Numbered from the stretch's first letter, positions 23,587 through 36,238 are shown. The stretch is 64,000 nt of DNA from Calliphora vicina (GCF_958450345.1 NC_088780.1:110186226-110250225), one strand, 5' to 3'. Translations and numbers: made by a program. The notes: a model not told the origin generated them from the sequence alone.

Positions 23587-23655
23587 AAAATGAGATAATG
23601 ATGCCAAACTATACCTTCATCATACTGTTGATGTTAGGCATCATTATCTCATTTT
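23587..23655. repeat. Short perfect hairpin downstream of PSMD9
   Basis: AAAATGAGATAATGATGCC is repeated in reverse complement as GGCATCATTATCTCATTTT, with a loop of about 31 bases. It lies just beyond the poly(A) signal of PSMD9. It is probably a tiny MITE. Confidence 0.7.
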
Positions 23656-23741
23656 GGAAAAAAAAATATCAGTCAATGTATTTTCAGACTACTATACTAA
23701 TTATTAATATTTGCTAAAACAATTTCATCGTCTAAAAAATC

Positions 23742-24866
23742 ATAGTATCCCAATAAACCAGAAAACGATATGATAGCAAAACCGATATTACCTTATGAGG
23801 TCGATTATGATATCATATATTATTATTGAAAACGATATTATTATAATATAGTTTTCATTCCAATAAAATAAATAATTAAATTACAAACATTTGAAAAAAA
23901 CTTCAAACTGAAAAATAATTTAAATTAAAAATTTTCAATCAAAATACGCAACGTGGAAACAAAATAAATATTAACTCATATAAAACGATATTAGGTCTGT
24001 TCATTTACTTTCCCAGTAAATACTTGCAACGAGAGAATAAAATCAAAATTTACAAAATTACTCTCTTAAATTCTCAATAATAGTAAAAAGTAAATGAACG
24101 CTTTTCCAGTAACAATTGTTTTATACACACAATTTTCTTATTTTATAAATGTATAAATACTCACATTTTCTTCAATTTTATTGATAATTGACATTTTTTC
24201 ACCACAAAAATAAAATTGTAAATAAATAAACAATAATACAAAACATTTGAAATATAAGCTGCTAACTATTACGAGTTCCAAATAGAACTTGTAATAGTTT
24301 GCAACGAGAGAACACACTCTAAAATTTATACGCTCTTGATTTTTTCTCTACTTGCAAGATTTTTGAGTTAATGAACGCTTTTCCAGTAACAATTGTTACT
24401 AACTAGTAACAACTTTTAGTTATTGAACAGAGCTATTATTTGATTTAAACTGTGGATTTGAAATGTATGAAATATTTAAAATATTCAAATATTTGCAAAA
24501 TGCCTATGTGTTGTGAATGAGATGAAAATATGTATGATATGATATGTTATTTTCCTTTCCAGGTTTTTGTCTTATTTCAGCGATATATCTAGTATAAGAG
24601 ATTAAAAAAATATAAAATTTTTAGTATTAAATAGCATTCTGAATAAAATTTGTAGCATGGCGAATTTACTATCGATTTTATTGGAAATTATGATATCGAA
24701 AACGATATCATAATTGCCTGGAAAGACGATATTATAAGGAACGATACAATTTAGTCCGCAAAAACTATCGTTTATGACCCACAAACGATATCATTATGAT
24801 AGTTTATATAATCTAGATGATATCGTTTCGATATCGTTTTAATATCGTTTGGTTTATTGGGATACT
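23742..24866. mobile_element. DNA transposon with GTATCCCAATAAACC termini
   Basis: AGTATCCCAATAAACCAGAA at the left and TTTGGTTTATTGGGATACT at the right are inverted repeats. Subterminal ACGATAT motifs occur many times at both ends. There is no transposase. A second element with GTCTGTTCATTTACT-like ends (about 23993-24437) appears nested inside. Confidence 0.7.
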
Positions 24867-25064
24867 ATTTTCAAATAATACAAAAAATTTTTCATATTCA
24901 TATTTTAAAAAAAAAATTCTGATACTTTGTTTTCAAATACAAAAAAAGAGTGAAGAAGATACATATAAAATGGAAACTTTAGTTTTCAGAAAAATATACA
25001 TATAATCAACTAAAAAATAAAATATTTTTAATACTAGCTTCTGGACAAGAAATTTTTAAACATA

Positions 25065-25206
25065 TTCAGCCCTATCATGTAAGGCGTAGGCGTTTTACGA
25101 CAACGACAGTTTCGTACTAAATTAATGAAACAGGTTGAATAAATTCTTTAATCTAGTACGAAACTGTCGTTGTTGTAAAACGACTACGCCTTACATGATA
25201 AGGCTG
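25065..25206. mobile_element. MITE hairpin (ATCATGTAAGGCGTAG)
   Basis: TATCATGTAAGGCGTAG, then CGTTTTACGACAACGACAGT and TTCGTACT, are repeated in reverse complement at 25142-25206. The stem is about 55 bp and nearly perfect, with a loop of about 28 bases. It is non-coding. Confidence 0.8.
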
Positions 25207-26164
25207 ATTAATACACAATTTTGTCGTCTATTATTGACTTTACGAGTTTTCAACATTAGACCATCGGTATAAATAAGGCATTATATTATGTAATTTACTT
25301 TATTATATAAACAAATAAGGAAATTCAAGTCAATAATAGCGTTTACTCTTGCGAAAATGCAAACTTTCGCACAATCAGAACAACATACATAATACGTATG
25401 GTTGTTGTGATTGTATGAATTTTTCATTTTCACAACGGTTACGGGAATTACCTTAATATATTCATTATTATAAGATAAGAATTAACTGAATATAAAATTG
25501 AATAAAAACTGAATAAAAAACAATTTTAAAAAATGTTATAAACGTAATGTAAATTTTAAACAGAAATTATTATTCTCACAACTTTTTTTAAGAAGAAAAT
25601 TACCGATTTAGATCAGGCAAAACTGCATCTGAGGGCATAGTCGAGTATACTTGTTATAGTAAATACAAATTACTCATACGCTATTTTATAAAATGCAATT
25701 ATAGAAATTTAACTAAAGTATGTAATTATTTTTTAAACTAATTCTAAATGAAAACAAAAGCTATGTCAGAAAAATTATAAGCACCTTTTTGCATTTTGGA
25801 AGAGAGACAAAAAACGTTCTCAAAATCCTTTGTATTTTATATTTAGCACATTTTCTTTTAGTTTTTTGTTTGTTTTTTTATGATTTCGTACATTTTGTAA
25901 AATCTTTTATTATTTTCAATTTATCAAGCTATGCTCAAAAGCCTTCATGACCAACCTTATTGATATCAGTAGTATATAATTGGAAACTTTCTAACCAATT
26001 TAAAAATTATCAAACATTTACTTAAAAAATTAATAAAATAAATAAACTAATACTTGCTTTTATATTTAAAAACATAAAATGATTTGATATAAACTGTTAA
26101 AAATTCAATCGTCTGCTTTGAAATATTTTGCAATTCCCTTATAACTACATCTAATAAAGTTTCC

Positions 26165-26530
26165 TTCGTGGTATAATATTGAGTCCGTATTTTGCTAACT
26201 ACAATTTCTCATAGGTTTTCAATGTGTTTGAGATATTGCGATTGGACAGGCCACTTCAAAACACTTTTTGAATTGATTGTATCCACTCGGTTACAATCCT
26301 GGAGATGTGTTTGGGGTCAGATTTTGCTAGGTGTATATTATCCTTAGCGTATGGATAGGTAACATCGTTTAGAGTGGATCTGTAAACTATTGCAATAACA
26401 GTATTTTTTACGATATTAATTGGATTCATACCTTGACCATAAAAACAACCCCACACCAAAATATTGCCTCCGATAAACTTTAGCTTTCTCTTCGGATGTT
26501 GTATTTGGATCAGGAATGGCAATTAAAATT
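26165..26530 (-). mobile_element. Tc1-like transposase relic
   Basis: The minus strand reads GGNILVWGCFYGQGMNPINI, then YRSTLNDVTYPYA, then DPKHISRIVTEWIQ. These match, in order, the G-G-S-V-M-V-W-G-C-F block, the linker and the second-Asp D-P-K-H block of Tc1 transposases. Stops and shifts lie on both sides and the N-terminal part is missing. Confidence 0.8.
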
Positions 26531-26999
26531 TAAAAAGTGTACCAATCAGTATTAAAAATTTTAATTTTTCGCGACTTATTGTACCATATTTTTGAAATTT
26601 GAAAGGCCATGTTTTTCTTCGAAATGTGGAGTTTTGTAATTCTTATTATATTTAGATACAGAGTATTTAAGACTCAAAACAACACTTGAGTTTTTAAAGT
26701 TACAACATTAAGAATAACTACATTTGGTAACAAAAAACAGTACTAAACGAAGTGATTGTGAAAAACTATAAGTATTTCCGAACTCTGTGGACTCTGATAA
26801 AGCAGAATTGCTATATGAGAACCAATGCGTATTTTTGGTGTAGCATAGTGTTATTTTACACACAGGATGTGTTTTTGTTATAGGTGGCAACACGTTTTTT
26901 ATGTCAAAAATTCATCGCGTTACCATACAAATTCGTTTTTTAATATTACCGTTAAGCTCTCAATTGTTTTGGCATTTAATATAATTGTCTTATTTCACC

Positions 27000-27460
27000 C
27001 TCTCTCACTTTTAACATCTGCTACCATCCTCTCATTAAATGTCGCTCTTTTTGACAGGATATTAGATTTTCTCCTTAGTGAGTACCCTCGGTGTTTTCGT
27101 CGTCATCAAGCTTATTAAAATTTGAACGCGCGTGCAACACAATACCCAACAAAATAAATTCCACGACCAACACGACACGGAGCATTAAAACCAAAGCACA
27201 AGCACATACCAAAAAAGGAATACAATTTTTTTTTTTATATTATACAGTTAAATGTGAAAAGAAAAATTATATATGAAATGCTGTAATACTACTTCCGAAA
27301 GTTAAAGAAATATTCTGCCAAATTTATAAAATTTAATTTAAAGAAAATATATACATATAAAAAATAAAAGTAAATTGTAACAAAATACACAAAAAATAAA
27401 GAAATAGTCGAGGGCTATTAAAGCTAAAATAAAAAGTGATTAAAGTGAAAAAGTGATATC
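27000..27460 (+). promoter_or_regulatory. Candidate promoter / 5' leader exon (possibly of Task6)
   Basis: This has the look of a fly 5' leader. It starts with CT-repeat sequence (CACCCTCTCTCACTTTT) and a locally less AT-rich patch (GAACGCGCGTGCAACAC). An A-rich leader follows, with many AAAT/AAAG runs and GTGATTAAAGTGAAAAAGTG. There is no coding potential. The first coding exon of Task6 lies 14 kb downstream on the same strand. The link is inference only. Confidence 0.3.
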
Positions 27461-27959
27461 CTTTTTTTTTGCTGCTCCTTTTGTTGGCCTTTACATAATG
27501 TCGCTCGCTCGTTGTCTATGCCACATACATACGCGTACATGATTTTTGCTGTTGCTCTTTCATTTAAAGTGTGTTGTAGTTTTTTTTCATCTATCTACTT
27601 ATGTTTTATTTTAAGTCTTTATAAGTGAAAACATAAAAAAACCGAAAGATAGATAGACAGACGAATAATATACATACTATCTACTTACTTATATTTACTA
27701 ATATTATGTACATATTTATTAATATGTCTGAAATATTTAGAAGAAAAAAATACCTATTGGAATAAAAGAAACATATACAAAGATAGAAATAAAAAAATAA
27801 TGTCTGAAGGACTGGAATATGGTGGCCATTGTCAGTGTCATTTGTTAAACAACAATTACAACAAAAACATTCCATATGAATTAGTGTCATAATGATAAAT
27901 ATAAAACAATTTATTATCCTCTCTCAGTCATTTACTAACTGAATGAACTAAATAGATAT

Positions 27960-28040
27960 AGTCTGAATATACATACATACACACACATATTGGTATGCAT
28001 AGATATATATGTATATATCTATGTATGTATATCTATGCAT
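27960..28040. repeat. TA/CA-rich simple repeat with palindromic core
   Basis: ACATACATACACACACATAT is followed by alternating ATATATGTATATATCTATGT, a low-complexity self-complementary tract. It is a simple microsatellite. Confidence 0.75.
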
Positions 28041-28527
28041 GTACAACAGACTTACTCTCTAGGGTCCTTTTGTTGTTAATTAATACCTTAAAAATATAAA
28101 TTAAAAGCATTCCCAGTATATTCTCTTCCTGTTAGTTCTTCAACATACATATAATTCATGTACTGTAATTTTTTAATGCATTAAATATACATATATATGT
28201 TTGTATATACTTCTATCATACAGTAGGTACAATCCTTTATACAAAATTCTAACACTCTAAACCAACCCAACAACAACAAAAATGACTTCATTTTATTTGT
28301 AACCGACTCTCTACGCCTCCTTGTTCTCCCAAGACTCAAAGTGACATATGAAGTACACAAATAAATTCGTTACGACTGCTGCTACTGTAGCAGTAGTGCA
28401 GTTGATTTTAAAAGGTTGCCAATTTAAATATTCAACTTTTTTTTTAGCAATATTTTCTAATTTCGTTCTCAAGGAAGTTGTAAAATGTTTTAATCCATAA
28501 ATTTTCTTATACCTATTTATGTATGTA

Positions 28528-28808
28528 CATTAGAAATGCCCTTAAAAAATAGATTTGCTTTGGATGGGTCTTATTTTGTTCATTAGCAGCTAAAACTAAA
28601 TACTGCAAAATTTAAGTGCAATCGGATAACTAGAACACGTGCCGGAAATCGATTGAAAGTTGTAAAATTGGGTAAATAATGGTACTTTTTCCGATATCTT
28701 AAAAAAATTCCATATTTGAATACTGTTTTGCAGTAGTTAGTTTTAGCTACTAACGAACAAAATAAGAACCATCCAAAGCAAATCTATTTTTTAAGGGCAT
28801 GTCTAATG
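28528..28808. mobile_element. Small palindromic foldback, 281 bp
   Basis: It is flanked by TA. The left end is CATTAGAAATGCCCTTAAAA and the right end is TTTTAAGGGCATGTCTAATG. Arms of about 85-90 bp match almost perfectly (CTTTGGATGGGTCTTATTTT against AAAATAAGAACCATCCAAAG). It has the same terminal CATTAGA as the larger foldbacks. It is non-coding. Confidence 0.85.
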
Positions 28809-29154
28809 TACATATATACAATGCACAGTGGTTTAGAAGCGTTTTTTTGGAAATAATTCGGGGAGCGTAGCCCCTCAAAGTTGGTCATCTCGGGTCTCAA
28901 TTTTATAAAAAAAATCGCAAAAAATCCATTTATGATCCCAATAAGCTGAAATTTTTAATATAAATAGTCCTAACTTACACGCTTGCAATGTGTAAGTTAT
29001 CCCTACTAGTTGAAGAGATATTCATGTTTATTGATTTTTTTTTTTAACTTTGCTCGATCTTTTTGTAGTTTTATAGATATGGCGGACGTTCCTCGGAGGG
29101 TCGAAATTTATTTTCAAAATATCAACTATATTGGCGATAACATTTTAAATGAAA

Positions 29155-29460
29155 TAAAACAAGAGAGTTATATTCGGCTGCGCCGAATCTTATATACCCT
29201 TCACCAAATTATACTTCAAAATAAAAATTTTAAATATTTTTAGGTAAACAAAATTTATTTTTTTCCATGTTTTTTTTAAATTTTTTGAAAAAAAATGTAT
29301 CGAATTGTTTTTTTTAAATTTAAATGTATTTTTTTTAAATTTAATTTTTTTTTAATATTTAGCGAAAAAAAATCTTTTTGTGAAAAAAAAATTCGGGTTA
29401 AAAAATATTTTTTCCGATTTTTCCGAAAAACATCACAGTATGCACTTTTCTAAAAAACTC
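29155..29460 (+). repeat. Partial copy of the TTCGGC-hairpin dispersed repeat
   Basis: It starts ACAAGAGAGTTATATTCGGC and continues TGCGCCGAATCTTATATACC and CTTCACCAAATTATA. It then decays into T/A-rich sequence. It represents one end of the family seen complete at 38437-39230. Confidence 0.7.
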
Positions 29461-29891
29461 AGTTTTTGAAATGCATTTTTCCCGTTTTAGGAATATAGCT
29501 TATATTTTAAAAATCATAAAAAGACTAAACTAAAAACTAAAAAGAATTATTCAATAAACCTGAATATCTCTTCAACTAATAGAGATAACATACACATGTA
29601 AGCGTATTTATATGTAATAGTTTAGCTCATTCGGATCATAGGTTGATTTTTGAGTAATGAGAACAGTATTCCAAGACCAGCCTCATTTAATTTCCAATTT
29701 TAGATTATTGATAACCAAATTCCATTTCTACCGAATGCGGTCTTATATATGTACCTCTCATATAAAAATTATTAAAAATCCGTAAAATGGTTGCTTTATT
29801 ACTAAAAAAAATGGTTACACAGATTTTTTTTTTTTTTCTTGGACCAGCACTCAGGGGATGACCCCTACTCATGCAAAGCATTGTGATGGAA

Positions 29892-30879
29892 CTAGGAAAA
29901 TAGGTTATGGGAGGGAGGATAGAGGGAGTAGTATTTGTGGACATTTGATTTGAATTGTCCTATATTGAAAGTGACAGGAAATACTTCAGGAGGAAGCTTA
30001 TTCCACATACGGACAGTACGGCTAAAGAACGAATTTTCCCTGTAATGTGTTGTGCGATCTACTGTCCAGTCGACAACGAATTGATGTGCCCTTGCCGAAG
30101 AGCGTGTGTTGCGTAAAGATCTACGGGTTTCGGGAACAAGTTCCCTAATTTCAGCAGAGCACATACCATTGTAGTATCGGTAGAACAGTGAAACACAACC
30201 CACATTGCGACGATGTTCCAGTGAGTCAATAGAGCTGGATACCCTACTGTCACCGATAAGCATCTTCGCCCTCTCCTGTACGCGGTCGAGTAACTCCAAA
30301 ATAGACTTCGAAGCACCGGCCCACACATGAGAGTTGTATTCCATTTTAGGTCGGATATAAGTGGTGTAAATAGTAAGGAGATCAGATGGAGTGAAGTATT
30401 TCTTACACCGTTTTAGAAAACCATACCCTACTGTCACCGATAAGCATCTTCGCCCTCTCCTGTACGCGGTCGAGTAACTCCAAAATAGACTTCGAAGCAC
30501 CGGCCCACACATGAGAGTTGTATTCCATTTTAGGTCGGATATAAGTGGTGTAAATAGTAAGGAGATCAGATGGAGTGAAGTATTTCTTACACCGTTTTAG
30601 AAAACCAAGGCACTTGAATGCTTCTTTCGACACTCGAAAAATGTGTTTTGTCCAGCGGACATCGCACTGAATACTCATGCCTAGAACATCAAGAGCTTCT
30701 GATTCCTTAATATTTACACCACCCATAAAAACAGATGGAGCAACATGATCTGTTGTGCGTTTGTGGGTTAACATACAACATTGAGTCTTGCGCGCATTAA
30801 AATCGACTCTATTCGCAAAACCCCATTCAGAGATTGTCACAAGATCTTGGTTGAGCGTATCATTCATATTTTGCCTCAT
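29892..30879 (-). pseudogene. LINE reverse transcriptase ORF, broken by duplication
   Basis: Two overlapping frames cover the RT C-terminus. One (30879 down to about 30403) runs from MRQNMNDTLNQDLVTISEWG to MLIGDSRV. The other (30512 to 29892) repeats the same segment and goes on to YSLYPPSHNLFS. They are separate frames only because the 184-bp repeat shifts the reading frame by one. Without the duplication the region is a single continuous C-terminal RT frame. Confidence 0.88.
30239..30606. repeat. Exact tandem duplication, 2 x 184 bp
   Basis: Copies at 30239-30422 and 30423-30606 each begin ATACCCTACTGTCACCGATA and end TTTAGAAAACC. I saw no difference between them, so the event is recent. 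Confidence 0.95.
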
Positions 30880-31811
30880 TGCCCCAATCTCCGACAGGCT
30901 TGGTCTATAATTGAATGCATATGAATGGCAAATGTTGCGGTCATCTGCAAAAGAGTAGATAGGGTTGGAAGTTTGACGTAGAAGGTCGTTTATAAAGATA
31001 AGAAATAGAGTAGGAGAAAGGACGGAGCCTTGCGGAGATGAGATAACTTTGTGAAATAAACTGGAATTTCTTTATCTTCCCACTTACGTTATTACAAAGT
31101 CTAATGCATTGAAATCTAACCATATTTGTAAAAAATTTTCCTAAGCCGAGATGGTCAACTTTAACACCCCGTAGTATCTCACCTATTATTTTAAATTTTA
31201 ATTTCACAAAAAATAAATATTTTTTTTGCTCATCTTTAATAATTTTTGATTTGATTTATATCTAGCAAAATAATTCACTTCTAAATCATTTTGTATACCT
31301 CTTGATGAAATATCTGATATATTACAAGGAGAACTAATTGAAATGAAATGTAATGTAACTCGTGTGTTAAATTTGATTTTGAATTAGTTGTATGAAGTTT
31401 TTTTTTTATAATTTGTTAACTTTTCGCCTGATATTTAAAACTATCCATTTCATGTTGAATCTGTGAAAATCAAATTGTAATTAAGAAATCCAAACTAATA
31501 TTGGAAAAATACTAATTGATGATGAGCAATTCTATTTGCAATTCTATGGCAAATATTTGCCAAGAGTGACCCTACCTACCCTCCATTTTTATATTGAGAA
31601 ATCGAAATTAATATTCAGTAACTGACATCTGCAACAACGTTTTTATCCCAGCTTTAAGTATATCCTTTTTGGGCGTTTTTTTGTGTGAAGAAATGGCAAC
31701 CCCTTTTTCATATTACACTTATTTTTAGGTTCAAGGAAGTATATTTTTAAACCCCATGTTAAAATATATAAACAAATTTTTATTATTTCAGTGTATGGTG
31801 GTGTACGTATG

Positions 31812-32560
31812 TACCCAGCAGTTCTAGGATAATGTCCCGTACTAGTGATTTTATCTATCATTTAGGGTGACAGCTAGTTACATAACTAACTACGTGACTA
31901 GTTATATTAACACTTACATGTCGTAAGCAGGGAGAAGCTTTTGGATTACAATAAGACAGCCTGTTAACGCTTTGAATTCACATTCTGGTTACATAGAGCC
32001 AGTTACCTAACAAGCTACATAACTGGTTACATTATCATCTAAATAACTAGTTATTTTAAAATGTACGGCTGCTAATTGACTTCAACTTGTTAGTTGAAAA
32101 AACATCTCACAAAATGTAACAAATGTAAAATGTTTGTGATTAAAATGCGATTATTCTGAGTTGTGTAGTTTGTCTTGAATGAATTTTCACATGGTACCAA
32201 AATTGGGTATTATTCAATAACCGGATGCTTGTACACAATCCTTCCTCCGACAACTCTAACCCCCAGTAACACGAAGTCTGGTTATGTGTTAACTAATAGT
32301 TATACTGACAGTTTTCATAAAAAAATAATTTTAAACGACAGTATAACTATTAGTTAGCACCTAACCAGACTTCGTGTTAATGGGGGTAAGTAACTTAGAG
32401 TCACTAAAGTGACAATTGACTTCACTCTAGGTTACATGAAGCACACACATATCAAATGACCCAAACTATATAAATTGGAGTCAGCAGGGTGATCAGACAT
32501 GAGTGACAATTACTGTACACATATAAGGGATACATTGACTACTTGCTTTACTGCTGGGTA
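31812..32560. mobile_element. DNA transposon, TACCCAGCA family, copy A
   Basis: Left end TACCCAGCAGTTCTAGG and right end TACTGCTGGGTA are inverted. The interior has many TAGTTAC/GTAACT motifs (CTAGTTACATAACTA, GGTTACATAGAGCC) and matches copy B at 35957-37590 in order. A separate hairpin is nested at 32262-32384. There is no ORF. Confidence 0.75.
32262..32384. repeat. Nested hairpin in copy A (AACACGAAGTCTGGTTA)
   Basis: AGTAACACGAAGTCTGGTTA, then TAACTAATAGTTATACTG, are repeated in reverse complement up to GACTTCGTGTTAATG. The stem is about 45 bp and the centre is T/A-rich. It is absent from copy B of the host element, which suggests a later insertion. Confidence 0.7.
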
Positions 32561-32840
32561 GTAGCTTTATCTTGACTTTCTCGCAGTTGTTTCCATTTAT
32601 GTCCATTTATTTAGCCATGTTTATTGGATACTGTGTTAATGCCACATGCAACTCACACATACATTCATAACTATTCATATGTCTATTAGGGAGGACCACC
32701 CTCACAAAAAAAACTTGTAGATGTTGCCAACTTAATGGAAAAATGAGAAATAGAACAACGAATTTTTATAGCAAACTTGAATTTTTTGTAAATTGTGAAG
32801 AAGTATTATAGAGAAAACCATAATAATGAAAAAAAAAAAC

Positions 32841-32996
32841 ATTTTTAAAACAAGCTTTTATTTAAATGCTCCAAAGAGAAGAAAATAAACATTCACTTAA
32901 ATCAAACTAATTGTTACATTATAGAATTTATATATTATAATTTAAAGTTTATTTTCTTCTTTTTATAGCATTTAAATAAAAGCTTGTTTTAAAAAT
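32841..32996. repeat. Hairpin (AAAACAAGCTTTTATTTAAA)
   Basis: ATTTTTAAAACAAGCTTTTA then TTTAAATGCT at the left is mirrored by AGCATTTAAATAAAAGCTTG to AAAAAT at the right. A second paired block is GAAGAAAATAAAC/GTTTATTTTCTTC. The stem is about 50 bp. Confidence 0.75.
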
Positions 32997-34495
32997 ATTT
33001 CGTAATAATTTTTTTTTCTTATTTTCGAACATATTTGAAAAAGCTTATATTCTGATTTTATATGGAAAACACTTTAAAATCCATTAACATTTCGAATATT
33101 TCGAAATCGGAAATAGGCCTCTAATAAAACTAAAATTATTTTTTTAAGAATCCTTCCTCATGATTTAGAGATTATTTTAACAGCTTTTTTGAATTTGATT
33201 TTGAATTTTCGAACATAATATTGCACTGTCATCAGATGTATCCATGAATGCCAAATGTCAGATTATTCGCGCTACGAGAACTGGTTTAAAATTTGGTTAA
33301 AAATTTTTACCTAAACTAACATACAAAAAACAAACAAACTAACATAGCGATTCAAAAGCGATTTGTAAAATGTTGGTGATAAAAATTCGATTATTCTGAG
33401 TTGCGTAGTATTGCCTTGAATGATATTTAAATGAAATTTCACATGGTATCAAAATTGGGTATTATATCAAATAAGAAAATTTCAAAAATAAACTTTTGTC
33501 CTAATGCTGGTATTTTATTTAACACAAATTAAATATTAATTTTAGTTGCGAACAAAAACAAGATATATTTGCTCCGTGCAACTGGCGCCATTCTAATGTA
33601 CCCTTACACACTTATTCAGCAAGCACAGTGTTATGATGCTATGGCGGCATTAATTATTCAGCATGTTGCTGCGTTAAAAATACTAAATCTCATACATAAG
33701 TCCTTGTTTTATTTCCTGTGTGTCTATTTCAACACTCTCGTACGTTCTAATATACACACAAAATTCCATTTTTTCTTACTCCGATTTTCTTACGTTAGTT
33801 ATCCTTATGTGCCTGCCTACTGGTGGACAATTTAAGTTGAAATATATTTGAATTTTATATTTCCCTACAAAAGAAAAAAGAAGAAAAATTCAATCAACAC
33901 TAAATTTGATTATTTCAAATTTAAGAAAACAATTGTTTTTATAATTAAGTAATATTGAATGATTTAATAATAAAAATATTTTAGATTGTGTAGCTAAAAT
34001 AAATATGTTTTGAAAATATTAGTAAGTAGGTTGGAGAATATTAAAAATGTGTCCAAAAATCTGTGTTTGTTGCCACTTTAACAATAAATGCAAACCTATC
34101 ACAAGACTTTTTAAGCATTAGTTTTTGCATCTAATGTCCGTAATTAGTTAAAAGGTAAATTAGCTTCAAATTTGCGGGTGAAATTTACCAAATATTTCAA
34201 CATAATAAATAACTATGCAGTTCCCAACAAAAACATTCATTACCATGTAATGTATTCAATGCTAATATTCTGGCACTTCACTACTTACACAATACCATTT
34301 TAACTCATTATTACTTACCTACCACAACCGCTTATAAATGTCATTACTTTAATATCACTTAAATTAGTTACAAGTAATGACTTAAATAACTCATTAATAG
34401 CTAGGTATTTAGAGTTCTTGGACATTTTTAAATATAAGAGATTGTGTAGATTATTTTAAATTAAAAACCGAAATGTGTTGAGAATGCAAAAACTA

Positions 34496-34885
34496 AGGGG
34501 TGCCTCGGGGCACTGTTGCGGCTAAATTTATCGGCGTGTTTATTTTCACAGCCTGGAAGTTCAAAAGTTGGCGACAAAGCAATACATCCATTAATGACGT
34601 CCGTTATGTCAAAATCGACTACTATCCCATCTGGTTAGGCAAAAAAGATGGTGTTAACTATGCAAAAAGTCGCAAACACAGTGTATTTGCTCAAAATGCG
34701 ATCTTCATTTATGCTGCTCAAAATGCCCAAAATTGTTTTTATAAGTATCATCGTAGACAGTAAAACATATTTTCTTATTTTTGTATCTTTTTCATTAGTT
34801 TTTCAATAAAATCGTATCCTAATTAATGTTTACATCTTACTGTTTTTTAACACATAAACCGGCATCAATGCCCTGAGGCACTCTT
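34496..34885. mobile_element. MITE with GTGCCTCGGGGCA-type ends
   Basis: Left AGGGGTGCCTCGGGGCACTG pairs with right TCAATGCCCTGAGGCACTCT as imperfect inverted ends. The interior (about 390 bp) is less AT-rich and contains an 87-codon open frame from a non-ATG start, with no similarity I recognise. Confidence 0.6.
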
Positions 34886-36238
34886 CACCTTTTTACACCT
34901 GGTTTCTAAACTTAATTTGCAAATTAGTTTCTGATGGCTGTTCTGAGTTTACTATTTCTTAAAGGTTTTATATATTATTTGGTTTAATGTTAGCAAAAAA
35001 TATAGCGTTTTCTATTTTGTTGCATGACAAATGCGAGCGGGGAGACGACAGTGGTTTTTAACCTGTCAGCGAGAATCGTAAATTTAAGGGAATGGTAAAA
35101 TATTTCAAATGAAATTATTGAAACTTTAATTGGTTCAATGCATCGTCGCTGTAAAGCAATATCGAACAAAATACTGAGCCACTGAAAGGCCCATAAAATT
35201 TTTAATAAAATTTAACTTATGTTTCCATTGTTTTGTCAATACCATAATAATGAATAATTGTTTGTTTGTTTATAAGTAAATAAAAGTATATATTAATGTA
35301 ATATATATATAAATATCCTTATATAAATATCCTTAGGTAGACTCTATATGGTATTAAGAAAAATTATGATTCGATTTTCGTGGGGTGTAAAGTATAAAAA
35401 CTATAACGTAAGTAAATTTATTTCAATCAACGTCATAAGTTCTGTTGCAATTTCGCTTCACATACTACGTTAATGGAATTGAATTTTTATATTTAGTACA
35501 TTAAGCTAAAGATTGTACAAATACTTAAAAATATGTACATACATACATATATTTTCTGTTTTAAATATTTACACAGTAATCATGTAAATACAAATTCCTG
35601 TTATTGGTAAAATAAAAATGAAACATTTTAACGAGTTTTATTTTATCACTGCCCATAAAGAGAGAGAAAGTCATCTTTTGTGGTTTCATACACATTTAGC
35701 TTTCAACATTGATAATATTGATCTTCTACTTTTGGCAAATATTATCCTTATTTATCTCGGTTTTGTCTTCTCGTTACCTAATGGCGATGCAAATTAAAAT
35801 GTAACGATATTATGTGATAAAATTTATGTTTACAATTCAAATGTTTTATGATTCTTGAATTAATATATTCATTCGAGTCGTTCGTAATTTAAAAAATGCA
35901 AAAATAAAACAACTGTGTTTTTCCTTTTTAGGGTGCTATGAATATAGTCGTTTGACTACCCAGCAAACAAATGCATTTGTCTTATTAGAGATTTATTAAA
36001 CTTTGATTTGAAAACTTCTCAATTTAAAATATAATTTACAGCAAAAAACAACTAGGAGACAGTCCCGAACTAGATTTTACCCATCATTTAGGGTGACAAC
36101 TAGTTACATACATAACTAGCTACGTGATTAGTTATTTTAACACGTGTATGTCCTCGACCCTTTTGATTATAATGAGACAGTCTGATAGCTGGTCCAAAGT
36201 AGTCAACTCATTAGATTCACATACTGTTACCTTACTAT

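Larger units (their letters stand above)
29825..31060 (-). mobile_element. 5'-truncated Jockey-type LINE with internal 184-bp duplication
   Basis: A T-run at 29826-29839 marks the 3' poly(A) of a minus-strand LINE. Upstream on that strand lie the C-terminal part (WNKLPPEVFPVTFN), the thumb region (TTYIRPKMEYNSHVWAGASK), the RT motif FADD near 30950 and PQGSVLSPTLFLIFINDL near 31000. The 5' part of the RT and the endonuclease are absent. An exact tandem duplication of 184 bp breaks the frame, so the copy is dead. It is the usual 5'-truncated insertion of a non-LTR element. Confidence 0.88.

Noticed and set aside
33569..33835. 88-residue + ORF in a slightly less AT-rich patch
   Set aside because: Low-complexity Tyr/Phe/Leu composition typical of AT-rich DNA, no family resemblance and no splice context.
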